Assembly (NCBI GenBank): GCA_017619375.1
Contig: JAFZSL010000017.1
Coordinates: 1-64,000 of the forward strand
Source of the DNA: Prevotella sp.
Lineage (GTDB): Bacteria; Bacteroidota; Bacteroidia; Bacteroidales; Bacteroidaceae
DNA length: 64,000 nucleotides
Reading direction: 5' to 3'
A program made the translations under genes and the position numbers. Positions 52,651-60,290 of this stretch are shown here, piece after piece. Under the pieces are notes generated by a model. It had not been told where the DNA came from, did not search any database, and saw only the letters and a program-made list of their open reading frames with translations. Each line of letters opens with the position of its first letter. Position 1 is the first letter of the stretch.

Positions 52651-52730
52651 CCTTCGGGGTTGTTATGTGTGTCGCCTATACCGGTGCTACACCCCCGGCT
52701 GTGGTCTTATCGCCCCTTCGGGGCTTGGTT
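52651..52730. repeat. Dispersed CCCCGAAGGGG-type repeat, single unit
   Basis: This roughly 75-base unit is the reverse complement of the unit at 58873-58945, by eye about 85% identical, including ACAGCCGGGGGTG, GGTATAGGCGACACACATA and ACAACCCCGAAGG. It lies in the spacer upstream of dgt. Two differently oriented copies within 6 kb indicate a mobile or otherwise dispersed element. No transposase is attached. Confidence 0.75.
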
Positions 52731-52782
52731 GCATCAACGATATTGAAGTGGGCAATTCAGTATGGCATATTATATAGAGTAG

Positions 52783-53511
52783 TTACTCTATTTCAAAATA
52801 TTTAAGGAACTCTTTTTCTAGTTCTGTCTCGTCTCCGAATATTTTATGAATGACGGCTTTGTAGTCGAAGTCGTAACGTTTAGAAGTCTCAATTACTTTA
52901 TTTACATTGGGTTTAAATGCTTCCAACCTTTTGTCATTAGGAGCTAATTTAAAACATTTAATTACCTCATCAAATATTTGGTTCAAAGTCTCTTGGGCTT
53001 CTTTTCTAGCCTCTTCGCTCTGTTTTCTAGCCTCTTCGCTCTGTTTTCTAGCCTCTTCGCTAAGTTGATTGAGATATGCTTTTAATCCATTTCCGTATTT
53101 TTCACGGCATTGTTCCCACTTGTTGTCCTCATTTAGCGATAAATAATCATCGTATCTTTTATCATTTCCGTCACCTCCATAGTAAAGATAATCATTAGTG
53201 AGTTCTGTAAAGCATTCACTTAAAAGGAAAAGGTATTGGTCTTGCTTGTTGATTCCCATGTCCTCTTTCATCTGCTCCACGATGAACTTTTCCGTATAAT
53301 CGATTACATTTTTAGACTGGCAGATTTTGTATTTCTCGATGAACTTCCTTGCCTCAGCATAGTAATTGTCAGGTAGTTTGAGATTGAGTGCCTTGTTGAG
53401 TCGGTCCACGAGATTCTCCTGCGCAAGCATTTGCGTGGGTGTGAGTGCAAATATGAAGGCAAGCACCGCTGCTATAAGCAAATAGGATTTATTATTTTTC
53501 ATATATGACAT
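52783..53511 (-). CDS. Secreted protein of unknown function with QSEEARK repeats
   Basis: A 242-aa exported protein; the signal peptide runs to about TPTQMLAQ (residue 31), and Met4 is an alternative start. The mature part is helical and charged (YYAEARKFIEKYKICQSKNV, EKFIVEQMKEDMGINKQDQY). Three exact heptads of QSEEARK type (about 148-170) should form a coiled coil. No family is recognised. The coding sequence is noticeably more AT-rich than its neighbours, and together with the AT-rich flanks it suggests recent acquisition. It has a full consensus promoter in a palindromic element. Confidence 0.65.
   Translation of the reverse strand: MSYMKNNKSYLLIAAVLAFIFALTPTQMLAQENLVDRLNKALNLKLPDNYYAEARKFIEKYKICQSKNVIDYTEKFIVEQMKEDMGINKQDQYLFLLSECFTELTNDYLYYGGDGNDKRYDDYLSLNEDNKWEQCREKYGNGLKAYLNQLSEEARKQSEEARKQSEEARKEAQETLNQIFDEVIKCFKLAPNDKRLEAFKPNVNKVIETSKRYDFDYKAVIHKIFGDETELEKEFLKYFEIE
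53002..53064. repeat. 21-bp in-frame tandem repeat, three copies
   Basis: Three exact copies of a 21-base unit (CTCTTCGCTCTGTTTTCTAGC register) encode the QSEEARK heptads. The unit length keeps the frame, so copy number can change without truncating the protein. Confidence 0.85.
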
Positions 53512-53536
53512 TATTAAGTGGTGATTGTTTCATTTG

Positions 53537-53567
53537 CAAAAATAGTGCAAGCCGAGCGAAAAGCAAA
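53537..53567 (-). promoter_or_regulatory. Promoter of the QSEEARK protein gene, in a palindromic element
   Basis: On the minus strand TTTG (53567-53564) and TATTTTTG (53544-53537) are 19 bases apart. The flanks to about 53625 (CCGAGCGAAAAGCAAAAT, AACGAAGTTTTT, then CCGAGGCGCCGCCTATCTTCG) match the elements upstream of purL and the antiporter and are nearly palindromic. Confidence 0.75.
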
Positions 53568-53715
53568 ATAAATAACGAAGTTTTTATTTTCTTTTCCGAG
53601 GCGCCGCCTATCTTCGCCCGAAGGTCACATTTGAATGAGGTGGGAATCTTCAGTGAAAAAACCTAAAAACGCCTTTTTTTACACTAAAAAATGGTGGTTT
53701 TTGGGGGGAATTGGT

Positions 53716-53723
53716 TATTTTTG
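53716..53723 (+). promoter_or_regulatory. dut promoter -7 box
   Basis: TATTTTTG, 26 bases upstream of the dut ATG. The -33 position is not clear; a TTTG lies only 12 bases upstream. Confidence 0.55.
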
Positions 53724-53749
53724 CAGTCTATTCAAAATGCTAAACCTCC

Positions 53750-54187
53750 ATGGTCAATATAAAAGTAGTCAATAAAAGCCGTCATCAGTTGCCTGAGTAC
53801 GCCACGGCGTTGAGTGCCGGAATGGATCTCAGGGCCAACATCCCAGAACCTGTAACCCTGCGCCCTTTAGAGAGAAGGCTCATACCCACAGGACTTTACA
53901 TTGCCCTGCCTCCAGGGTTCGAGGCGCAGGTGAGACCGCGAAGCGGACTTGCCCTCAAGCGTGGTGTCACCGTGCTCAACACCCCCGGCACCATCGATGC
54001 CGACTACCGTGGAGAGGTGATGGTGCTGCTGGTGAACTTCTCACAAGAGGATTTCATCGTGGAAGATGGCGAACGCATCGCCCAGATGGTGGTGGCCCGC
54101 CATGAGCAAGCCAGGTGGGAAGAGGTGGTAATTCTCGATGAGACAGAACGGGGAGCCGGAGGTTACGGCCATACGGGAGTGAAATGA
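53750..54187 (+). CDS. dut: dUTP diphosphatase
   Basis: A 145-aa homotrimeric enzyme that hydrolyses dUTP to dUMP, keeping uracil out of DNA and feeding thymidylate synthesis. All five family motifs are visible: SAGMDLRA, the PRSGLA motif, [21 protein letters not shown] and a C-terminal [10 protein letters not shown]. It is the first gene of a tightly coupled plus-strand operon whose later genes act at the cell envelope; its stop overlaps the next start. Confidence 0.97.
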   Translation: MVNIKVVNKSRHQLPEYATALSAGMDLRANIPEPVTLRPLERRLIPTGLYIALPPGFEAQVRPRSGLALKRGVTVLNTPGTIDADYRGEVMVLLVNFSQEDFIVEDGERIAQMVVARHEQARWEEVVILDETERGAGGYGHTGVK

Positions 54188-55992
54188 TGATGAAAGGTTG
54201 CTCATGCATGCAAAAGGCCACAAGGGGGTTGATACTCATCCTCCTGGGGTTGATGACGTGCCTCTCCATCGAGGCGCAGAAGAAACAGAAACCGGTCGAC
54301 AACGGACAAGTGCGACCGGTGTTCCGCATGCAACTCAGCGAAAACGACGCCAAACGCTTCAACTATTTCTTCCTCGAAGCCGTCAGGCAGCAGCAGAACG
54401 AAAAATATGCCGCCGCCTTCGACCTCTTCAAGCATTGTCTTGACATCGACCCACAGGCTCCGGAAGTGCATTTCGCCCTCGCCAACCTTTATCGTGGCAT
54501 GAACGACAGGGTCGCCATGCTGGAATGCATGAGAAAGGCGGCGGAGATGGCACCCGGCAACGACACCTACCTGGAGAACCTGGGAGAGGCTTATCTCGGA
54601 ATCCATGATTTTGAAAGCGCCATAGGCATTTATGAGAAGTTGCTGGCCAACAACCCCGGAAGGACAGACGTGCTCTCCACGCTCATCCAACTTTACAACT
54701 GGAGGCCCGACTACCCCAAGGTCATCGAGGCTCTCAACAGGTTGGAGACCATAGAGGGGAGCAGCGAGGACCTCACGCTTTCCAAAATGCAGGTTTACTC
54801 CCTCCTGGGAGACAAGAAAAAGGAATACAACGAGTTGCGCAACCTCGCCAAGCAACATCCCTACGACTACAACTACAGGGTGATGATGGGCAACTGGCTT
54901 CTTCAAAACGGCAAGAAGAAGGACGCTCTCGCTGAATACAACGCCGTGTTGAAAAAGGAACCCAACAACATCATGGCTCGCATGTCCATTCTCGACTACT
55001 ACAAGTCGGAAAACATGGATTCGCTCGCCAAGGAACAAACCATCCAACTATTGCTGGACCCCGGCACCGAGGCCGAAAGCAAGATGCTCCTCATGAGACA
55101 GTTCATCTCCGATAGCGAGACCGACGAGGCCACCGACAGCACGCAAGTGCTCGACCTGTTCAAGAAAATCCTTCAGATGCCGCAAGCCAACGCTGACATG
55201 GCGGAATTGCAAACCGCTTACATGTCGCTCAAGAAAATGCCTGAGGACACCATCAACAAGGCGCTCGAACGTGTGCTGGAGATTGAGCCGGGAAACGTGG
55301 GGGCACGCATCCAACTGCTCCAGAACGCCTGGGGGAGGAAAGATTTCGACCGCATCATCAGCCTTTCCAAACCCGCCATCGAGTACAACCCCGACAACAT
55401 CGTCTTCTACTATTTCCAGGGATTGGCCTACGCTCAGAAGGATGACAACGACAACGCACTTGATACGTTCAGAAAAGGCGTGGGGCAGGTCAACGAGACC
55501 AGCAACAAGGACCTGGTTTCCGATTTCTACAACATCATGGGCGACATCCTCCATGAGAAAGGGTTCGACGAGGAGGCTTATGCGGCTTACGACAGTTGCC
55601 TGCAATGGAAGCCCAACAACATCCCCTGCCTCAACAACTACGCCTACTACCTCAGCGTGAAGGACAGGGACCTGTCGAAAGCCGAACAGATGAGTTACCG
55701 GACCGTCAAGGCGGAACCCAAGAACTCCACCTATCTCGACACCTACGCCTGGATTCTCTTCAGGCAGCAGCGTTATCAGGAGGCCAAGGTCTATATCGAC
55801 CAGGCACTTGCCAACGACTCCACCGCAGGCAGCGTCATCGTCGAGCATGCAGGAGACATCTACTTCATGGCCGGGGAAGAGGAAAAGGCCATGGAGTTCT
55901 GGAAAAAGGCGCTCAAGATGGGTGAAGAGGAAAACGCATTGTTGGAAGAGAAAATCAAACAGAAACAATATATCGACGACATTCAAAAATGA
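54184..55992 (+). CDS. TPR-repeat protein, exported
   Basis: A 602-aa protein almost wholly of tetratricopeptide repeats (for example [60 protein letters not shown]). The N-terminus has a signal peptide: [20 protein letters not shown] from Met9 (54208) is the likelier functional start, while the ATG at 54184 overlaps the dut stop. TPR scaffolds bind partner proteins; in Bacteroidota this gene commonly stands next to the DUF4292 and LytM genes, as here, suggesting an envelope-assembly role. Its stop overlaps the next ATG. Confidence 0.85.
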   Translation: MMMKGCSCMQKATRGLILILLGLMTCLSIEAQKKQKPVDNGQVRPVFRMQLSENDAKRFNYFFLEAVRQQQNEKYAAAFDLFKHCLDIDPQAPEVHFALANLYRGMNDRVAMLECMRKAAEMAPGNDTYLENLGEAYLGIHDFESAIGIYEKLLANNPGRTDVLSTLIQLYNWRPDYPKVIEALNRLETIEGSSEDLTLSKMQVYSLLGDKKKEYNELRNLAKQHPYDYNYRVMMGNWLLQNGKKKDALAEYNAVLKKEPNNIMARMSILDYYKSENMDSLAKEQTIQLLLDPGTEAESKMLLMRQFISDSETDEATDSTQVLDLFKKILQMPQANADMAELQTAYMSLKKMPEDTINKALERVLEIEPGNVGARIQLLQNAWGRKDFDRIISLSKPAIEYNPDNIVFYYFQGLAYAQKDDNDNALDTFRKGVGQVNETSNKDLVSDFYNIMGDILHEKGFDEEAYAAYDSCLQWKPNNIPCLNNYAYYLSVKDRDLSKAEQMSYRTVKAEPKNSTYLDTYAWILFRQQRYQEAKVYIDQALANDSTAGSVIVEHAGDIYFMAGEEEKAMEFWKKALKMGEEENALLEEKIKQKQYIDDIQK

Positions 55993-56900
55993 ACATGATA
56001 GGAGAACAATTCAGACGAATGGCCAAATTGGCCTTGCTCTTGGCACCCCTCGTCATCACGGCGTGTGGTTCCAAGAAAAACCTTGTGAAGGAAAACAATA
56101 CGGGCAACAACACGGTGAATGTCACGAACACCGGAAATACGACGACACCCGCACGCGATAAAGCCGACAACGCCACGTACCTCGCAAAAGTGCTCGACAA
56201 CGCCCCAACGCAAAATGCCATGGTGGCCAGCATCGACTTCAACCTCAAATCGGGAAAGAAGGACATCACCGTGGATGGCAAGTTGTCGATGAAAAGGGGA
56301 GAGGTCGTCAGGATACAACTCACCCCCATGGGGCTCATGGAGGTGGGAAGGATGGAGTTCACCAAAGACTCCGTGCTCATCATGGACCGCATCCACAAGC
56401 AATATCTCAAAAGCAGTTACGACCAGGTGAGTTTCCTCAAGAACAACGGCATCGACTTCAACGCCCTGCAAGCGCTCTTCTGGAACCAACTGTTCCTCCC
56501 GGGGCAGGAGACGCTGGGGGAGAATCAACTGAATGCTTTCGAGGTCGATGGGACGAACATCACCTATCACAACGGGAAAATGGATTACCAGTGGAAGATG
56601 GACGACGGGATGGAGCACCTCGTCTCGGCACTGGCCACCTATACAGGCACCAACTCGGGAAAATCGCTACTGGGATGGGAATACTCTGATTTCAAAACCT
56701 TTGGAGGGAAACCCTTCCCGGCAAGCCAACTCATCACACTCGACACCCACGCAAAAGGCTCGCAAAAAGTCATCAACGTGGGACTGACTCTCAAAAACAT
56801 GAAGACGGACGGCAACTGGGATACCGTCACCAAGGTGTCGAGCAAATACAAACCCGTGAAACTCGAAGATGTCATTAATCAAATTCTTAAAATACAATGA
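55989..56900 (+). CDS. DUF4292-family lipoprotein
   Basis: A 303-aa lipoprotein with lipobox VITAC (Cys26). The mature part resembles DUF4292 (MVASIDFNLKSGKKDITVDG, MVRIQLTPMG-like strands, ITYHNGKMDYQWKMDDG), a LolA/LolB-like fold that may bind lipid or lipoprotein acyl chains. It overlaps the TPR gene by four bases and is overlapped in turn by the LytM gene. The function is not established. The tight coupling suggests that the three proteins act together at the envelope. Confidence 0.82.
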   Translation: MNMIGEQFRRMAKLALLLAPLVITACGSKKNLVKENNTGNNTVNVTNTGNTTTPARDKADNATYLAKVLDNAPTQNAMVASIDFNLKSGKKDITVDGKLSMKRGEVVRIQLTPMGLMEVGRMEFTKDSVLIMDRIHKQYLKSSYDQVSFLKNNGIDFNALQALFWNQLFLPGQETLGENQLNAFEVDGTNITYHNGKMDYQWKMDDGMEHLVSALATYTGTNSGKSLLGWEYSDFKTFGGKPFPASQLITLDTHAKGSQKVINVGLTLKNMKTDGNWDTVTKVSSKYKPVKLEDVINQILKIQ

Positions 56901-58750
56901 AAAAGGTCATCATGGCATTACTCGCCCTGATATTGGTGTTGCCAATGGGGGCGCAGACAAGGCAAAAGCATAGGCAAAGCACCAATCGAACCACCACTAC
57001 CACACAGACGAACAGACGTGCGAAAAAGAGTGGGAGGGCAGCAACGACGACGAAGCCCCAAAAGCAAAACTACACCACCAACGAAATCAGGGGACTACAA
57101 AGCCAAAGACAGCAAATCGAACAGGACATCCGCAATCAGCAAAACAGATTGAGGGCCAACAAGGAGGATGTGGAGAAAAGACTCAACAACCTCTTGGTGA
57201 TCAATGGGGAAATAGAGTCCAAGCAAAAGGATATCGAGGGATTTGAAAACGATATCCAAAAACTCGACGGGAACATAGAAATCCTCAAGTCGCAGATGGC
57301 CACCTTGCAGGAACAACTCAAAGACCGGCAGGAAAAGTACATCAAATCGGTCAGGTACATGGCCAAACATAGTTCCATACAGGAAAAACTGATGTTCATC
57401 TTCAGCGCCAACAGTCTCACGCAGGCATATCGGCGACTCAGGTTCGTACAGGAGTACGCGGATTTCCAAAGGGCTCAAGGTGAGCAGGTAAGGCTCAAGC
57501 AAGAGGAAATCAATGCCAAGGACCAGCAGTTGAAAGTGGTCAGGAACCAGAAGAACCAACTCCTTTCCAAAGGGAAAGACGCCAAGGCCGAATTGGTGGT
57601 GAAGCATACGGAGCAGGAGAAGATAGTGGAAGACCTGAAGGGCGAACAGAAAACCATACAGGTCATCATTGCCGACCAAGAGAAGAAAAACGCCCAAATC
57701 AACGCTGAAATAGACCGACTCGTGGCTGTCGAGGTGGAGAAGGCGCGTGCACGCGCTGCCGCCGAGGCTGCGAGAAAGGCCGAGGCTGCGGCAGCCAAGA
57801 AAAGAGCCGAAGAAGACGCCAAGCGCAAGGCTGCCGAAGAGAGGGCCAAGCGTGAGGAGGAGAAACGCATCGCTGCCGCCAAAGCCGAGGAGGCAAGGGC
57901 AAAAGCCGCTGCCGAACAAGCACGAAGGGAGGCGGAGCGCAGGGCGGCTGCGGAAAGGGCTGCGGCAGAGAGAAGAGCCGCCGCTGAGAAGGCGGCCGAA
58001 GAGGCACGTCAAAAAGCGGCTGCCGAGGCGGCTGCCAAACGCGACGCCGAGAACAGGGCCAAGCGTGATGCCGAAGCCAAGGCCAGACGCGATGCCGAAG
58101 CCAAGGCCAAACGTGAGGCGGAGAAGCAGGCTCGTGCGGCTGCAGAGGAGGCAAGGGCTGCCGAGGAAGCCGCCAGAAAGGCTGCCGCCGAGCAGCAGAA
58201 AGCCGAACAGGCTGCAAGAGAGGCCGAGGCCGCTCGCGTGGCTGCAGAGCGCAAGGCTGCCGCCGACGCACAACGGCGTGAGAGAGAAGCCGCTGCTGCC
58301 GCCAGGGAAGAGACGAAGGCTGAAACCATGTCTGTCGTCGACCGTCAAATCAGCGGAAGTTTCGAGAACAACAGGGGAAGGCTCCCCATGCCTGTGACCG
58401 GCTCATACAAGATTGTCAGCCATTTCGGGCAATACAACGTCGAAGGGTTGTCCAATGTGCAACTTGACAACAAAGGCATCAACATCCAGTGCCAGCCGGG
58501 TGCCAGCGCACGCTCCATCTTCGACGGCGAGGTCGCTGCAGTGGCCAGCGTGGCAGGGCAACTGGTGGTGATGGTGCGCCATGGCGATTTCATCTCCGTT
58601 TATTGCAACCTCAAGAACGTCGTGGTGAGAAAGGGACAGCAAGTGACCACAAGGCAGGTCCTCGGAACCGTCGGCCAGGACAACATACTGCAGTTCCAAC
58701 TCAGAAGAGACATCCAAAAACTCAACCCCGAAGTCTGGCTGGGAAGATAA
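56897..58750 (+). CDS. EnvC-like coiled-coil protein with degenerate LytM (M23) domain
   Basis: A 617-aa exported protein: signal peptide to about residue 22 (MGAQ), a basic low-complexity stretch, then coiled coils (about 60-280). A very Ala/Lys/Glu/Arg-rich helix follows (about 280-475), then a C-terminal LytM domain (about 490-617). The LytM zinc ligands are lost: the usual H-x-G-x-D is DNKGINIQ, and the later histidines are replaced in VYCNL and LQFQL. It is therefore probably an activator of peptidoglycan amidases in cell separation, like E. coli EnvC, not a protease. It is last in dut-TPR-DUF4292-envC. Confidence 0.88.
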   Translation: MKKVIMALLALILVLPMGAQTRQKHRQSTNRTTTTTQTNRRAKKSGRAATTTKPQKQNYTTNEIRGLQSQRQQIEQDIRNQQNRLRANKEDVEKRLNNLLVINGEIESKQKDIEGFENDIQKLDGNIEILKSQMATLQEQLKDRQEKYIKSVRYMAKHSSIQEKLMFIFSANSLTQAYRRLRFVQEYADFQRAQGEQVRLKQEEINAKDQQLKVVRNQKNQLLSKGKDAKAELVVKHTEQEKIVEDLKGEQKTIQVIIADQEKKNAQINAEIDRLVAVEVEKARARAAAEAARKAEAAAAKKRAEEDAKRKAAEERAKREEEKRIAAAKAEEARAKAAAEQARREAERRAAAERAAAERRAAAEKAAEEARQKAAAEAAAKRDAENRAKRDAEAKARRDAEAKAKREAEKQARAAAEEARAAEEAARKAAAEQQKAEQAAREAEAARVAAERKAAADAQRREREAAAAAREETKAETMSVVDRQISGSFENNRGRLPMPVTGSYKIVSHFGQYNVEGLSNVQLDNKGINIQCQPGASARSIFDGEVAAVASVAGQLVVMVRHGDFISVYCNLKNVVVRKGQQVTTRQVLGTVGQDNILQFQLRRDIQKLNPEVWLGR

Positions 58751-58801
58751 AAATCGGAATATTTGGAGTACTCGGAATACTCTGAGTACTGAAGTTTCCC
58801 A

Positions 58802-58945
58802 CCCTGAAGGCCGAAGGCCTGGTTAGACCACAGGCAGGGGTGAAACCCCTGCTAATAAGTGGTTTATACAATACCCCGAAGAGGTGGTAAGACTACAGCC
58901 GGGGGTGAAACCCCCGGTATAGGCGACACACATAACAACCCCGAA
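58802..58945. repeat. Tandem pair of CCCCGAA/GGGGTGAAACCCC repeat units
   Basis: Two diverged units of about 70-75 bases (about 58802-58872 and 58873-58945) share the order GGTxAGAC, ACAGxC, GGGGTGAAACCCC, TATA and ACCCCGAA. Each contains a self-complementary GGGGTxxAACCCC core. A third copy in inverse orientation is at 52651-52730. Confidence 0.75.
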
Positions 58946-58988
58946 GGGGTGACAGAATGGCCTGTCACCCCTTCGGGGTTGTTATGTG
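58929..58988. terminator. 27-bp perfect hairpin between convergent genes
   Basis: Arms 58929-58955 and 58962-58988 pair without mismatch around AATGGC. It separates the EnvC-like gene from the convergent M20 gene. It is formed by the edge of the dispersed repeat plus an inverted partial copy of it. Confidence 0.75.
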
Positions 58989-59003
58989 TTTGTGTTTCGA
59001 CTG

Positions 59004-60068
59004 CTAACCCTCAAGTTTCACGCCATCGAGGAGCCGGATGTATTGCTCGATGGCGTCTTCTATCTCTGAAATGCAGATGAACTCGTCGGCGGAATGGGAA
59101 CGGGAAGACTCGCCCGGACCCATCTTCAACGACGGGAAAGGCATCAACGCCTGGTCGCTCAGCGTGGGCGAACCAAAGGGCTGCTTCCCCATGTCCACAC
59201 AACGCTTGACCACCGGATGGTCGAGGGAGATGGAAGATGATTTCAAACGGAACGAGCGAGCCTTCACCTCGCTGCGCACATGGGAGCGGATGATGTCGAA
59301 CACCTCCTCGTTGGTGTACAATTCATTGGTGCGTACGTCGATGACAGCCTGGCATGTGTCGGGGATGACATTGTGCTGGGTGCCGGCATTCAGCACCGTG
59401 ACATTCATCAGCGTGGGGCCGAGCAGCGGACTCACCTTCTCAAAGCGATGCTCCCGAAGCCACAGCAGGTCGTCGAGCATCAGGTACAAGGCGTTCACAC
59501 CCTCACCGCGGGCGGCGTGCCCCGACTTCCCATGGGCCACCATGTCGACCACCATCAATCCCTTTTCCGCCACTGCGGGCTGCATCCCCGTGGGTTCGCC
59601 CACCAATGCCGTGTCGATGGGGGGCAGGAGGGGCAGGACGCGGCTCAGTCCGTTGGCTCCCGACACTTCCTCCTCGGCGGAGGCCAGGTACACCAGGTTG
59701 TAGTGCTGGTGCGTGCTCGACAGATGGATGAATACCTGGAGCAGCGACACCAGGCCGCCGCCACAGTCGTTGCTGCCCAGGCCATGGAGGCGGTCGCCCT
59801 CGAGAGTGGGGGTGAAGGGAGGACGTACCCATGACGACACGGGACGGACGGTGTCCAGATGGGCGTTCAGCAACAGCGTGGGGCGTGACGCATCGTAACC
59901 GGGAGCGATGGCCCACACATTGTTCATCTCGCGATGAGGCGAAAGCCCTGAGGAGGAGAGGGCGGACTCCATCAAGTCGGCTGCTGCATGCTCCTCGCGG
60001 CTGACGCTGGGAGTGGCTATCAGTTCACGGAGCAAGGCGACGGCTTTTTCTGAATAATGGTTTGGCAT
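59004..60068 (-). CDS. M20-family deacylase (ArgE/DapE-like)
   Basis: A 354-aa zinc-dependent amidohydrolase. Visible are the first metal motif NAHLDTVRPV (about 68-77), GLGSNDCGGG with the bridging Asp (about 96-105), the catalytic SAEEEVSG, and GEPTGMQPAVAEKGLM. The group includes acetylornithine and succinyl-diaminopimelate deacylases. In Bacteroidota the closest role is usually the deacylation of N-acylcitrulline in arginine synthesis. No arginine or lysine genes are adjacent, so the substrate is open. Confidence 0.85.
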   Translation of the reverse strand: MPNHYSEKAVALLRELIATPSVSREEHAAADLMESALSSSGLSPHREMNNVWAIAPGYDASRPTLLLNAHLDTVRPVSSWVRPPFTPTLEGDRLHGLGSNDCGGGLVSLLQVFIHLSSTHQHYNLVYLASAEEEVSGANGLSRVLPLLPPIDTALVGEPTGMQPAVAEKGLMVVDMVAHGKSGHAARGEGVNALYLMLDDLLWLREHRFEKVSPLLGPTLMNVTVLNAGTQHNVIPDTCQAVIDVRTNELYTNEEVFDIIRSHVRSEVKARSFRLKSSSISLDHPVVKRCVDMGKQPFGSPTLSDQALMPFPSLKMGPGESSRSHSADEFICISEIEDAIEQYIRLLDGVKLEG

Positions 60069-60290
60069 GGTGTTGAATCGTGGTGTCGTGACTTATGATT
60101 TTGCAAAATTAAGGCTTAACGTCCATATGACAAGTGGTTTGGAGGCATGAATATATGTTAAAATTTGTAAAACAGTCTGTAACAAGCATAAAATTTTATA
60201 TTTTTACATCGTCTAATCATAGGTGAATGCTTGTTTGACAGGGTATTCGCGACAAGGACACGCTATTTCTATATTACAAACCATGCTATT

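Noticed and set aside
57095-58348. Open frames on the minus strand and other frames across the EnvC-like Ala-rich helix
   Set aside because: They are the translations of GCC/AAG/GAG repeats in other frames (Ser-, Leu- or Arg-rich low complexity).
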